64,000 nucleotides of DNA from Nitrospiraceae bacterium (GTDB lineage Bacteria > Nitrospirota > Nitrospiria > Nitrospirales > Nitrospiraceae): contig DASPUC010000043.1 of NCBI GenBank assembly GCA_035623075.1, forward strand, positions 1-64,000. Reading direction: 5' to 3'. Below, piece by piece: positions 1 through 8,926 of this stretch. Below the pieces are notes generated by a model. That model saw only the letters and a program-made list of their open reading frames with translations, ran no database searches and was not told the origin of the DNA. The first letter of the stretch is position 1, and every line of letters starts with the position of its first letter. Position numbers and translations under genes: made by a program.

Positions 1-141
1 GCTCGTGGAGCGCTGGCGGCAGACCTACAACCGGATTCGGCCCCACAGCGCCCTGGGCTATCGTCCGCCGGCACCGGAAGCCATCGCGCCACGGTGCGCG
101 TGAGTCACATTGCAAGTGGTACAACTACAGGGGGCAGGTCA
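1..141 (+). mobile_element. Right end of an IS3-family insertion sequence (truncated by window edge)
   Basis: The last 33 codons of a transposase are followed by about 40 bases ending in GGGGGCAGGTCA at 130-141, which looks like the terminal inverted repeat of an IS3-type element (the other end would read TGACCTGCCCCC). The left part of the element lies outside the window, so the inverted repeat pair and any target duplication cannot be checked. The element sits directly against the body of an adhesin-E-like gene whose signal peptide is missing. Confidence 0.65.
2..103 (+). CDS. IS3-family transposase (OrfB, integrase core), C-terminal fragment
   Basis: Only the last 33 residues are in the window, open at the 5' side. 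They contain YNRIRPHSALGYRPPAPEA, the characteristic end of the rve/DDE integrase core of IS3-family OrfB proteins, and stop at TGA 101-103. The protein would catalyse cut-and-circularise transposition of the element. Whether the copy is intact cannot be seen. Other rve-type families such as IS481 share similar tails, so the subgroup is uncertain. Confidence 0.75.
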   Translation, partial: LVERWRQTYNRIRPHSALGYRPPAPEAIAPRCA

Positions 142-522
142 GGACCGGATAGCTCTATGAATTCGGCGGCTCACAAGTGGATCAGGGTGAGCGAAACGGG
201 GCCAGCGTATGAGCGCTTCACCATCTATGCCGACCCCGCCACAATTACCAGAAGCGGGAACACGGTGAGGATGTCGTCGGTGATTGACTCCGCAAGAATC
301 CCCGGCACTGTATCGGATAGACCCCGCGTCTCCTGGAAAGACGAATGGGAATACGATTGCCAAGAGAAGCGGCACAGACCGCGTCATTTTACAGAGTATT
401 CTGGAAGAATGGGAACCGGTGACAAAATGTACAGTCACACTGTGCCGGTGTTTTTCTGGATACTAGTGGCACCTGGAAGCGTCGGCGAGAATCTTTGGAA
501 GATAGCCTGCGGGAAGGAGTGA
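142..522 (+). pseudogene. Surface-adhesin-E family protein, 5' end lost at IS junction
   Basis: From the IS junction an open frame runs to TGA at 520-522. It carries the typical features of the small secreted Adhesin_E family: an N-terminal tryptophan-start strand (KWIRVSE), a YADPATI strand, EWEYDCQEKRHR, a YSGRMGTGD segment and the ending PGSVGENLWKIACGKE. Family members normally begin with a signal peptide; here the residues before KWIRV come from the IS end, and the first ATG (157) gives no signal sequence. I infer that IS insertion or deletion removed the 5' end, so the product would stay cytoplasmic or not be made. No internal stop or frameshift is visible. From 523 to 778 I see no gene. 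Confidence 0.68.
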
Positions 523-778
523 GGCGAACTCCTGCCGTGAACTCGGGTCTAGATCGGAGCAGCGACCATGCTGTAGCTATCTCGCCAGCACTCCGACGGT
601 TGCTCCCTCTCAGCGTTGTTCAGAATGTACCTGCTCCCCACTACTTCTACATCACTGGAGAGATGACGGTAAGGGATGTAAAAAGCAAATCGAGGAATAA
701 TGCGCTTGAGATTCAGATTCAAGCAGTCCCACCAAGGATCGTCTTAATCGTGCCAGCCGAGCGGACATCGCGTGCATG

Positions 779-2197
779 TCACCGTTCAGCTTCGGTCATG
801 TCGGTAACGTCTTCGAGTTCCTCAATCCCAGCTTCTGCCTTTCCTCTCCCCGACGACGGATGTAAGCCATATTTCTTGAGCATCTTGTAAAAATCCGCCC
901 GATATCGTCCCGCAAATTGCGCAGCTCGCGAAATGTTGCCGCCAGTCAATTGCAACACATTCTTGAGGTAGGTTTTTTCGAATTCCTCTTTCGCTTCCGT
1001 CAACGATTTAAGCGGAGAATCCGCTGCAAATCCCACTGACGGAAGCAGATCCGGCGTGATCATATCTTGCCGACACATCACCACCGCTTTCTCCACTGCA
1101 TTCTCAAGTTCACGCACGTTACCTGGCCATGGGTTTGTCACAAGACGCTGAAGCGCCGCTGGAGTAAATCCTCGCATATCCTTATTTGCGCGCTTTCCAC
1201 TGGATGTTAGAAACAGTTGTGCGAGAAGGGGAATGTCGTCCCGGCGGTCGCGCAGGGGAGGAATGAACAACGGGACGACGGAAATCCTGTAATAGAGATC
1301 GTTGCGGAATGACCCGCGTTTCACTGCTTCGCCGAGATCCTTGTTTGTTGCCGCGATGATCCGCACATCCACCTTCGTCGCCGTGTCGGCCCCCACCTCC
1401 CGTACTTCCCGCTCTTGCACCGCGCGGAGGAGCTTGACTTGCATGGAAAGTGGCATCTCCCCGATCTCATCCAGGAAAAGCGTGCCTCCATGCGCGCTCT
1501 GGAACAATCCGCGTTTGGGCCCGTGAGCGCTCGTAAACGCTCCTCGCACATGCCCAAAGAGTTCACTTTCAAAGAGGGTTTCGGGGATTGCCGCACAATT
1601 AAGCGCAACAAAGGGGCCTTTACTTCGGCGGCTGTTGGAGTGAAGCACGCGCGCCAGCACTTCTTTACCAGTCCCAGTTTCTCCAAACAGCAAAATAGTC
1701 GCGTCCGAATCGGCAACTTGAACCACTTGTTGCAAGAGCCGCTGCATCGACGGACTGCGGGCCACGACATTTTCCATCCCGTACAATTCCTTGACGAGAG
1801 ACTTCAGCCTTTGGATTTCTCGGCTCATGCGCTGCTGGGAAAGTCCTTCTTCAATTTTTGTTTTAAGTTCTTTGTCATCGAACGGCTTGGTCAGGTAACC
1901 GAATGCGCCGCGTTGCACTGCCTCCACCGCGTTGGGAATGCTTCCGTGTGCCGTGAGGATAATGACCGGAAGGCCGGGATGGATCCGTAACAGTTCTTCA
2001 GCCACATCAAGTCCATCTTCTCCTCTGAGGCGGAGATCCGTAATCGCTAAGTCGAAGCGATCCTTCTTCGCCGCATCCACTGCATCACGGCCGGTCGTAC
2101 AGGCGGTCACGGTAAAGCCCATGGCCGACAGGCGCATTTTAACAAGCTGCAACAAACCCTCTTCGTCATCGATCACGAGAATGTGTTCTTGTTCCAT
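779..2197 (-). CDS. glrR: Sigma-54-dependent response regulator, GlrR/QseF-like
   Basis: A 472-residue NtrC-type activator. The receiver domain (about 1-120) has the acidic pair D10-D11, phospho-acceptor D54 and K104. The AAA+ domain has Walker A GETGTGKE (172-179), the sigma-54 contact loop GAFTSA (219-224) and Walker B GGTLFLDEIGE (237-247). A short helix-turn-helix follows around 420-452. The receiver segment LPVIILTAHGSIPNAV closely resembles E. coli GlrR. It is the last gene of a three-gene minus-strand operon, 20 bp after the lipoprotein gene, in the same order as E. coli glrK-qseG-glrR. It should activate sigma-54 promoters after phosphorylation by the upstream kinase; targets are unknown here. 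Confidence 0.88.
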   Translation of the reverse strand: MEQEHILVIDDEEGLLQLVKMRLSAMGFTVTACTTGRDAVDAAKKDRFDLAITDLRLRGEDGLDVAEELLRIHPGLPVIILTAHGSIPNAVEAVQRGAFGYLTKPFDDKELKTKIEEGLSQQRMSREIQRLKSLVKELYGMENVVARSPSMQRLLQQVVQVADSDATILLFGETGTGKEVLARVLHSNSRRSKGPFVALNCAAIPETLFESELFGHVRGAFTSAHGPKRGLFQSAHGGTLFLDEIGEMPLSMQVKLLRAVQEREVREVGADTATKVDVRIIAATNKDLGEAVKRGSFRNDLYYRISVVPLFIPPLRDRRDDIPLLAQLFLTSSGKRANKDMRGFTPAALQRLVTNPWPGNVRELENAVEKAVVMCRQDMITPDLLPSVGFAADSPLKSLTEAKEEFEKTYLKNVLQLTGGNISRAAQFAGRYRADFYKMLKKYGLHPSSGRGKAEAGIEELEDVTDMTEAER

Positions 2198-2217
2198 GAG
2201 CTTCCTTATTATTGTGG

Positions 2218-3009
2218 TTACTGTGCTGGTGGTTGTTGGTCCAATCCGGGAGGAGACGGCGGCACGACCGTTGAGGGTGGTCGGATAGGCCTGATCTTGT
2301 CTCGCATCTCCTGGTCAATCCTCTTCAAGGCTTCGAGCTGACTCGTAAGTTCTTCGATTTTTTTATCACGCTCGGTTACTTGCTTCTGAAGCGCCTGAAC
2401 GGCCGCCGCCTCCGTACCAGCTTTTGGTGACTCACGTTTGCTCGTGAGCGCCTCCATTTTTCGGTCCCGGTCGGCAAGGTCTCGCTGTAGCGCCTCGACG
2501 TTCTGTGAGTCCGCATCTTTCATGGCCTTCAATTGCTGGATCACAAGCTCACGGTCTAGCAAGTCCCGCACCAGACGATCTGACACCTGGCCAAGGGCTG
2601 CATGGGCATCGGAAATTGCTGGGGCAGTCATAACCGATGAAAACCACGAGCGGTCTGTTGGTGCCGGATCTTGCAACAATTGGAGCCATAATCGGCTGGA
2701 TGAGGCCAGTTGGCTTTTTGGTGCGACCGAAATTACTTTGTCGAAATACTTCGCCGCTGCTTCACGACTCTCGTACAAGCCTAACAGGGCTCGTGTGAAA
2801 TATACGTGATCACAGGTGTTATGTTCCGTGCATTTGCCTGCCAAGGCATCCTGTTTTTTCGCCAGAGCGTGAAGTGCCTTTATGTCTGCAGGCTCTACTG
2901 CAAAGTACGGGTGCGAGGTCGGGGGAGGAGTCGACCATGACGCACAGCCCCACATGACGCACATGGGAATCGTCTGGGCAATGACCCTGAGGCGTGCAAA
3001 GGTCATCAT
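2218..3009 (-). CDS. QseG/YfhG-like outer-membrane lipoprotein
   Basis: About 263 residues from the ATG at 3009, which overlaps the kinase stop codon by 4 bp (ATGA). The N-terminus has a basic start, a hydrophobic stretch and a lipobox ending at MWGC, so it should be lipidated. A helical domain follows with 'LLGLYESREAAAKYFD', then a long charged coiled coil with repeated ALQRDLADRDRKMEALT-type heptads, and a proline-rich end. Position between a GlrK-like kinase and a GlrR-like regulator matches E. coli qseG (yfhG), whose product modulates the kinase in the periplasm. Sequence similarity to QseG itself is weak by eye, so the name rests mainly on context. Confidence 0.7.
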   Translation of the reverse strand: MMTFARLRVIAQTIPMCVMWGCASWSTPPPTSHPYFAVEPADIKALHALAKKQDALAGKCTEHNTCDHVYFTRALLGLYESREAAAKYFDKVISVAPKSQLASSSRLWLQLLQDPAPTDRSWFSSVMTAPAISDAHAALGQVSDRLVRDLLDRELVIQQLKAMKDADSQNVEALQRDLADRDRKMEALTSKRESPKAGTEAAAVQALQKQVTERDKKIEELTSQLEALKRIDQEMRDKIRPIRPPSTVVPPSPPGLDQQPPAQ

Positions 3010-4541
3010 GAAGAGGCTCCCGGTTTCGTCAACCGTAGGATAAACCGGACAGTGGTTCCTTTCTTTAATTCGCTCTCGATCCAAATGCGTCCGCCGTGAG
3101 CTTCAACGACTTTTTTGGCCAAGGCCAGCCCAAGTCCGCTGCCTGCAGTGGAGTGCTTGGTCTTCGTGCGTCCCTGGTAAAACCGTTCGAAAATATGTGG
3201 CAGATCTTCCGGTACGATCCCGGGACCACTGTCCGAGACAGAGACTTCAAGGACACCTGCTTGAGAGTCCGGTTTCATCTGTACTTTGACGATGCCGCCT
3301 TCCGAACTGAATTTCAAGGCGTTCGAGAGTAGATTATCGAGGACCTGTTCAATCCGAAGCGCATCGGCTTTAACCCATGCGCGTTGCGGAGGCGATTCGA
3401 CCACCAGTTGGACGTGCTTCGCATCGGCCAGGAGGCGCACTTTATTGACGGAAATATCTGTGACACGCTTCAAGTCCGTCGGCACAATGCGGTATTCCAT
3501 CATACCCGCTTCCATTTTCGAGAGATCCAATATCGTTGAGATCAGATGAATCAAACGGCGGCTGCTATCAGCCATGATTCGCAGCGTCGTGCGCTGTTCC
3601 TGCACAAGTGGGCCGGGAATCTCGTCCAGCAGGAGATGAGTCCCCTCCTGTATCGAGGCCATCGGGGTCCGCAACTCGTGGGAGACATGGGCTAAAAATT
3701 CGGCCTTCATGTCATCGAGCTCCTGCAGCTTTTGACCCATCCAATTCACTGTATCGACCAAGTTGCGCAGCTCGCTCGGGGCTTGAATTTGAAGCGAAGT
3801 CCGGAAATTTCCTTGTCCGATCTGTTTGATGTGACCTTGCAGTTGACGTAATGGACGAAGGATGGTGTAACTGGCAATCCCGGCTAAGCCGATTCCAAAT
3901 ACTAAGGCAACAAGGACGAGTTGTTCAGTCACTGCCTCAGCTTGTGCCGAACTTTCCCGCGAACGGCTGACCCCGACACTCAGACTCGCTTCGTGCAGAT
4001 CGATATAATTTTGAAGCGTCGCTGTCATACGGTCTGTCAGCGCATCGCGACGAACTTCATATCCTGATGATGGTGCGGCAGAAGCCCCTTTACCATTTTC
4101 CAATTCTGTATAAAACATCGTCAAACGCTCTTGCTGAAGCCGCTTTACATCGTGAAGAATCCGTTGGCCTTGAACGGAAGCTTCCTGGGTCTCGAGCGAC
4201 TCTATTCCTCGCTGAAACTCGTCCACCTCCTCATCAAAGTGCTGGAGGAATGTGGCATCTCGAACGGCCAAGTACTTCTTTTCACTATTCAGCTGATCGA
4301 AGAGAGATCCAAGCAATCGCTTCGCCGACTCGATAGCGGGGTAATGGTGGGAAGCCATATCCGCACTCAAGGCCGTGAGTTGTCTTAGCTGAAATAATGC
4401 GTAGAGGTTGACGCCCGCCATTACCACGATGATAACGACGGAGGTCAGAACGATTCGCCAGAATATTGAAAGACGCACCAGAGACCAGCTTTCCAGAAAT
4501 GATTGATCAGGTTGAACCGAAGCAGGTGTAGGTAAATCCAT
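3006..4541 (-). CDS. glrK: Membrane sensor histidine kinase, GlrK/QseE-like
   Basis: A 511-residue kinase. Transmembrane helices lie at about 27-50 and 207-228, flanking a helical periplasmic sensor of about 155 residues. A HAMP domain follows (229-280), then HisKA with H288 in SHELRTP, and an ATPase domain with DNLLSNALKF (N box), DSGPGI (G1) and GSGLGLAL (G2). All catalytic motifs are intact. It is first in the operon with the lipoprotein and the sigma-54 regulator. In enterobacteria the equivalent system senses envelope state and drives the sRNA gene glmY; the ligand and targets in this organism are not evident. Confidence 0.87.
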   Translation of the reverse strand: MDLPTPASVQPDQSFLESWSLVRLSIFWRIVLTSVVIIVVMAGVNLYALFQLRQLTALSADMASHHYPAIESAKRLLGSLFDQLNSEKKYLAVRDATFLQHFDEEVDEFQRGIESLETQEASVQGQRILHDVKRLQQERLTMFYTELENGKGASAAPSSGYEVRRDALTDRMTATLQNYIDLHEASLSVGVSRSRESSAQAEAVTEQLVLVALVFGIGLAGIASYTILRPLRQLQGHIKQIGQGNFRTSLQIQAPSELRNLVDTVNWMGQKLQELDDMKAEFLAHVSHELRTPMASIQEGTHLLLDEIPGPLVQEQRTTLRIMADSSRRLIHLISTILDLSKMEAGMMEYRIVPTDLKRVTDISVNKVRLLADAKHVQLVVESPPQRAWVKADALRIEQVLDNLLSNALKFSSEGGIVKVQMKPDSQAGVLEVSVSDSGPGIVPEDLPHIFERFYQGRTKTKHSTAGSGLGLALAKKVVEAHGGRIWIESELKKGTTVRFILRLTKPGASS

Positions 4542-4667
4542 ACACTATTTCGTTCTCTGGCTCAAGTACTTCTCTTAAGTTGGACTAGCCTCGGAAAAAT
4601 CCAATCCACAGGACCAGTCGAAAAATGACGCGGATTGCTTTGCTTTTGGGGTTCTTGCGTAATGACG

Positions 4668-5558
4668 TCAGTCCCTTATCTCAAAACGGCCAGTGAACGC
4701 ACGCTGGCGACGTGACGATCCGTGGAGGGATGCAAACAGATGGCCACGAAACAGGAGAATCCCCACCATGAGGGGTGGCGTCAGGCAGAACGTCAATACC
4801 CAACTCACTGATGGAGCGATGCCCAGATAGGTGACCCATCCATCGAGAATTGTTATTGGCACCATCAGCAGTTGTAAAAAATCCAACCCGGCCCCTCTCC
4901 CTATCCGACGAGACAAATCAAAAACTGTTTGGAGCCCGACAGGAGACAGCACGAACGGGACAAGGATCAGCAACCACGGAGTAAACCACTCGATCCAATT
5001 CTCGAGTACAAAGTCATAACAGCTTTTCAATACGTCGAGTGGAGAATCATGTCGGACTTGGTAGATTACCTCCGGTGCGGGGTTCAGTAAAAGGAAGAGG
5101 AGCAGTAGTACTGCATACGAAAGCACTGGCCCATACGGATTAGCCTGAATGGTCATGTCCAGCGCCATAAGCGGCAGCCATAAGACGAAGCCGACCCCAA
5201 TCACGTCCCAGAAATAGTGACCAAGGCTCGCGAACACGTCCTGTACGGTCAGTGTCCGCGCCTGAGCGATCGATTGCTCGATTAAGCTGAGCGTGGCTCC
5301 AACGAAGAGGGCATTCACCGCTCCCAGGATCAAACCACCGGCGATGCCGAGAGTTCCAACGATTTGAACGGCTAACAGAAACAGAGCTCCGAATCCAATG
5401 ACTGCAACAATGGCGATCCATCCGCGTCGGATGGAGCGGCCGGCCTGGTGAAGTGCCCGGAGATAGAGCCTGGCCAGGCCGACAAAGAGATTCGGCATGT
5501 CGCGACAATAGTCTGAGGACTCATTGACCGTCAAGCCAAAGAAATCCTTGGTTGACAT
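4668..5558 (-). CDS. Multi-pass membrane protein of unknown function
   Basis: 296 residues, with about six hydrophobic segments (roughly 46-68, 70-95, 115-135, 145-165, 195-215, 255-275) and a short basic C-terminus, so an inner-membrane protein. I do not recognise a catalytic motif. The start is uncertain: ATG 5558 lacks a clear ribosome site, and ATG 5498 (MPNLFVGL) would remove a polar 20-residue lead. It is divergent from clpB, with only 64 bp between the starts, so the two may share a control region; a TTGACA lies at 5552-5557 on the plus strand. Confidence 0.65.
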   Translation of the reverse strand: MSTKDFFGLTVNESSDYCRDMPNLFVGLARLYLRALHQAGRSIRRGWIAIVAVIGFGALFLLAVQIVGTLGIAGGLILGAVNALFVGATLSLIEQSIAQARTLTVQDVFASLGHYFWDVIGVGFVLWLPLMALDMTIQANPYGPVLSYAVLLLLFLLLNPAPEVIYQVRHDSPLDVLKSCYDFVLENWIEWFTPWLLILVPFVLSPVGLQTVFDLSRRIGRGAGLDFLQLLMVPITILDGWVTYLGIAPSVSWVLTFCLTPPLMVGILLFRGHLFASLHGSSRRQRAFTGRFEIRD

Positions 5559-5622
5559 TTGATTTATGATGATTATTCAATATGCATCGCACATTGAAGC
5601 GAGAACGAGATGGGGTTTCCGT

Positions 5623-8220
5623 ATGGATATGAATCGGATGACCATCAAGCTCCAGGAAGCGCTCCAATCGGCTTCTTCTCACGCCATGAGACGGAGTCAT
5701 CAGGGGATCGACGTCGAACACCTTCTCCTCACGCTTTTGGAACAGGAGGGAGGTATCGTTCCCGCGTTATGTGAGCAGGCTGGCCTGTCTCTTCCGTCTG
5801 TTCGGCAATCTGCCGAGCAGGTGTTATCCCGTATACCGCAGGTCCAGGGAACTGGAGCCGCTCCGGGTCAACTCCACCTGACAGCTAGACTGAGTCAGGT
5901 TCTGACTAAAGCCGAATCTGAGCAACAAGCCCTCAAAGACGAGTACTTGAGCGTTGAGCATGTCTTCCTGGCGATGGTTCAAGAAGGGGGCGTGTTCAAA
6001 AAGCTGGGCCTCACACGCGAGCGTGCACTGGCGGCTCTTCAGCAGGTTCGTGGTCATCAACGAGTTACAAGCCAGGATCCCGAGGGAACGTATCAGGCTC
6101 TTGAAAAGTACGGTCGCGATCTCACCCGCCTGGCCGGCCAAGGAAAACTCGACCCGGTCATCGGGCGTGACGAGGAAATCCGCCGGGTGATCCAAATCCT
6201 CTCCCGCCGAACCAAAAACAATCCGGTATTGATCGGCTCGCCGGGTGTGGGGAAGACGGCGATCGCAGAAGGACTGGCGATTCGCATTGTGAAGGGAGAC
6301 GTGCCGGAGAGTCTCAAGCAGAAGCGTCTTATTAGCCTCGACATGGGATCGCTTGTCGCCGGCGCGAAATACCGCGGCGAATTCGAAGAGCGGCTGAAGG
6401 CCGTCCTCAAAGAAGTTCAAGCCTCCCAAGGCCAGATCCTTCTCTTCATCGACGAACTGCACACAGTTGTCGGTGCTGGCGCGGCGGAAGGAGCCATGGA
6501 TGCCGCCAATCTACTCAAACCGATGTTGGCTCGCGGTGAAATGCATATGATCGGAGCGACGACTCTGAATGAATATCGCAAGCATATTGAGAAGGATGCG
6601 GCCCTTGAACGGCGCTTTCAGCCCGTATTCGTTGATCAACCGTCTGTGGAAAATACCATCTCCATCCTGCGGGGTATCAAGGAACGATATGAAGTCCATC
6701 ACGGCGTTCGTATTAAAGACGCGGCGCTCGTGGCCGCCGCTAAACTCTCGCATCGGTATATCGCTGATCGGTTTCTGCCGGATAAGGCCATCGATCTCGT
6801 TGATGAGGCGGCCGCCCGGTTGCGTACCGAAATCGACAGCTTACCGGCTGAGCTCGATGAAGTATCTCGGAAGGTGCTTCAACTGGAAATTGAACGAGAG
6901 GCCCTCCGAAAAGAGCACGATCAGGCGAGCCAAGCCCGATTGGCCACGATCGAAAAAGAACTAACGGAGAAGCAACGCGACCTGCAGGCGCTGAAGACCC
7001 GGTGGGAGTCTGAAAAAGCCTCGGTGGGGCGCTTACGTAAAACACGAGAAGCCATCGAAGCGATCAAACAGGAAGTGGAACGGGCCGAACGCGCCTATGA
7101 TTTGAATCGCGTCGCGGAGCTTCGATACGGAGAGCTTCCTCGTTTGGAACGGGAACTCGACGCCGAACTCCAACAGCTCAGCAAGAAGCAGGGTAAATCG
7201 CGTTTGCTGAAGGAAGAAGTCGATGAAGAGGATATCGCCGAGGTCATCAGCCGGTGGACCGGGATTCCTGTGTCGCGACTCCTTGAAGGCGAATCGGAAA
7301 AGCTGCTGAAGCTGGAGGAACTTCTTCACCAGCGGGTCATCGGACAGGACGAGGGCGTCCGCGTGGTCGCGGACGCCGTGTTACGCGCTCGATCGGGCAT
7401 CAAGGACCCGAATCGCCCGATTGGCTCTTTCTTATTCCTTGGACCCACGGGGGTAGGAAAGACGGAACTAGCGCGTTCGCTGGCCGCAATTTTATTCGAC
7501 GACGAAGCCAACATGGTTCGAATCGATATGTCCGAGTACATGGAAAAGCACACGGTGGCGCGTTTGATCGGAGCGCCTCCGGGCTATGTTGGATATGAAG
7601 AAGGGGGACAATTGACGGAAGCGGTACGCCGCCGTCCGTTCTCGGTTATCTTATTTGATGAAATTGAAAAAGCTCATCACGACGTCTTCAATATTCTCCT
7701 TCAGATCCTCGATGACGGCAGGCTGACCGATTCTCAAGGCCGTACAGTGGATTTCAAGAACACAGTATTGATCATGACGTCCAACATCGGTAGCCCGCAC
7801 ATTCTCCAGGCACAACAACGCCACGCCTCCTACGAAGAGGTGCACGCGCTTGTCCTGGGTGAACTCCGGGAGCACTTTAGGCCTGAATTTTTGAACCGTA
7901 TCGACGAAATCGTGGTGTTCCATGCATTGGAGACCGATCAGTTGGTCAAGATTGTGGAGATTCAGCTCAATCGGCTGCGTACCCGCTTGGCGGAGAGACG
8001 GATACCTCTCACGGTGACTCCTGCAGCGCTGAAATTCTTGGCGGAGCGGGGCTACGACTCCATGTACGGTGCCAGGCCTTTGAAACGGCTCCTTCAACAG
8101 GAACTGGAAACTCCTCTCGCGCGTCAACTGGTCAAGGGAGAGTTAAAGGATGGGGATAGCGCGTTGGTGGACGTCAAGGGCAAGGAGCTCGTGGTCGTAC
8201 CGAACGTGGCGGGAAGATAA
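5623..8220 (+). CDS. clpB: ATP-dependent chaperone ClpB (Hsp100 disaggregase)
   Basis: 865 residues from ATG 5623 ([14 protein letters not shown]), the start that best aligns with ClpB. Domains in order: Clp N-domain repeats (about 1-145), first AAA+ module with Walker [14 protein letters not shown] and sensor [13 protein letters not shown], a long coiled-coil middle domain (about 400-520) that distinguishes ClpB from ClpA/ClpC, second AAA+ module with [13 protein letters not shown] and the substrate pore loop GYVGYEEGG, and the C-terminal oligomerisation domain. No ClpP-binding IGF loop was noted. It forms hexamers that pull proteins from aggregates with DnaK. The upstream gap is short and I see no convincing heat-shock promoter or CIRCE element. 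Confidence 0.97.
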   Translation: MDMNRMTIKLQEALQSASSHAMRRSHQGIDVEHLLLTLLEQEGGIVPALCEQAGLSLPSVRQSAEQVLSRIPQVQGTGAAPGQLHLTARLSQVLTKAESEQQALKDEYLSVEHVFLAMVQEGGVFKKLGLTRERALAALQQVRGHQRVTSQDPEGTYQALEKYGRDLTRLAGQGKLDPVIGRDEEIRRVIQILSRRTKNNPVLIGSPGVGKTAIAEGLAIRIVKGDVPESLKQKRLISLDMGSLVAGAKYRGEFEERLKAVLKEVQASQGQILLFIDELHTVVGAGAAEGAMDAANLLKPMLARGEMHMIGATTLNEYRKHIEKDAALERRFQPVFVDQPSVENTISILRGIKERYEVHHGVRIKDAALVAAAKLSHRYIADRFLPDKAIDLVDEAAARLRTEIDSLPAELDEVSRKVLQLEIEREALRKEHDQASQARLATIEKELTEKQRDLQALKTRWESEKASVGRLRKTREAIEAIKQEVERAERAYDLNRVAELRYGELPRLERELDAELQQLSKKQGKSRLLKEEVDEEDIAEVISRWTGIPVSRLLEGESEKLLKLEELLHQRVIGQDEGVRVVADAVLRARSGIKDPNRPIGSFLFLGPTGVGKTELARSLAAILFDDEANMVRIDMSEYMEKHTVARLIGAPPGYVGYEEGGQLTEAVRRRPFSVILFDEIEKAHHDVFNILLQILDDGRLTDSQGRTVDFKNTVLIMTSNIGSPHILQAQQRHASYEEVHALVLGELREHFRPEFLNRIDEIVVFHALETDQLVKIVEIQLNRLRTRLAERRIPLTVTPAALKFLAERGYDSMYGARPLKRLLQQELETPLARQLVKGELKDGDSALVDVKGKELVVVPNVAGR

Positions 8221-8232
8221 CTGTTCCTCGAT

Positions 8233-8658
8233 TTACCCGATAACAACCTCCCTCCCCTGCATATCTTGTTTGGTCCCGCTCGATCGTATTTTGTCGATCT
8301 TCCACTCCGTCGGTGTGACTTCGATTACGTGCCCCTTTACCGTATGGAACTCACCTTTGGTGATGGCGACTACTTCAGAAGCACGTATTTCCATCTGAAG
8401 AATGACTTTCCCCGAGTCAATTTGCTTCAGAGCCAGTGTCTTCGCGGTTTTGTTGACTTCATACGCTCGCCGCTCATTGAACATCAATGTGCTGTCCGAC
8501 AACTTGGCGATCATTTTCCCAGCTCCGTCGAACAGAGCAAAGTTGACCAGCAACACTCCGGTTGTGGGTTTGACGGTCACCTCGATTTGAGGCACACCTT
8601 CGATCGCAATCATACCGTTCGTGTTGCGATACACATTCGATCCAATTTCGAGATCCAT
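8233..8658 (-). CDS. Hypothetical protein, beta-rich, 141 residues
   Basis: No family recognised. The sequence alternates short hydrophobic strands and turns (IEVTVKPTTGVLLVNFALFD), with no signal peptide, cysteines or membrane segment, so probably a small soluble beta protein. AAGGGA lies 5-6 bases before ATG 8658, supporting the start. It is third in a likely operon after comM/yifB and a two-helix membrane protein, 43 bp downstream of the latter, and converges on clpB with 12 bp between stops. Confidence 0.65.
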   Translation of the reverse strand: MDLEIGSNVYRNTNGMIAIEGVPQIEVTVKPTTGVLLVNFALFDGAGKMIAKLSDSTLMFNERRAYEVNKTAKTLALKQIDSGKVILQMEIRASEVVAITKGEFHTVKGHVIEVTPTEWKIDKIRSSGTKQDMQGREVVIG

Positions 8659-8701
8659 AGTTCCCTTTGTCTTTTGCGTGTTGTACGACGATGATCGAGG
8701 T

Positions 8702-8917
8702 CTAGGATTTTTTGATACGGTCCAGAATCAACGCGATACATCCGCCCAACAGACCACCACCCATAATTGTCGTCAGCAATTCGACCAGTTTGAGTTCCCA
8801 GACGGACCCCTGAGCCTGCATCACTTCTCTAATACCGCCTTGCAACATGATCACGGCCAGCGCCATCGCAGCCCCCACGACAAACCACCAGAGAAACACT
8901 TTGATAGTGACAACCAT
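8702..8917 (-). CDS. Small two-helix membrane protein (71 residues)
   Basis: Two hydrophobic helices (about 5-26 and 46-65) separated by a polar segment with MQAQGSVWELKLVELL, ending in a basic DRIKKS tail. It starts 9 bp after the stop of the comM-like gene in the same direction, which supports a real gene in one transcription unit. Function unknown; the glycine-rich second helix (MGGGLLGGCIALIL) suggests helix packing in an oligomer. Confidence 0.6.
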   Translation of the reverse strand: MVVTIKVFLWWFVVGAAMALAVIMLQGGIREVMQAQGSVWELKLVELLTTIMGGGLLGGCIALILDRIKKS

Positions 8918-8926
8918 GGCCGTTCA

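Noticed and set aside
495-890. 131-codon plus-strand frame after the adhesin remnant
   Set aside because: Overlaps the regulator gene on the other strand, no ribosome site and no protein-like pattern.
5824-6462. 212-codon minus-strand frame inside clpB
   Set aside because: Antisense shadow of a strongly conserved gene; composition matches reverse-frame translation.
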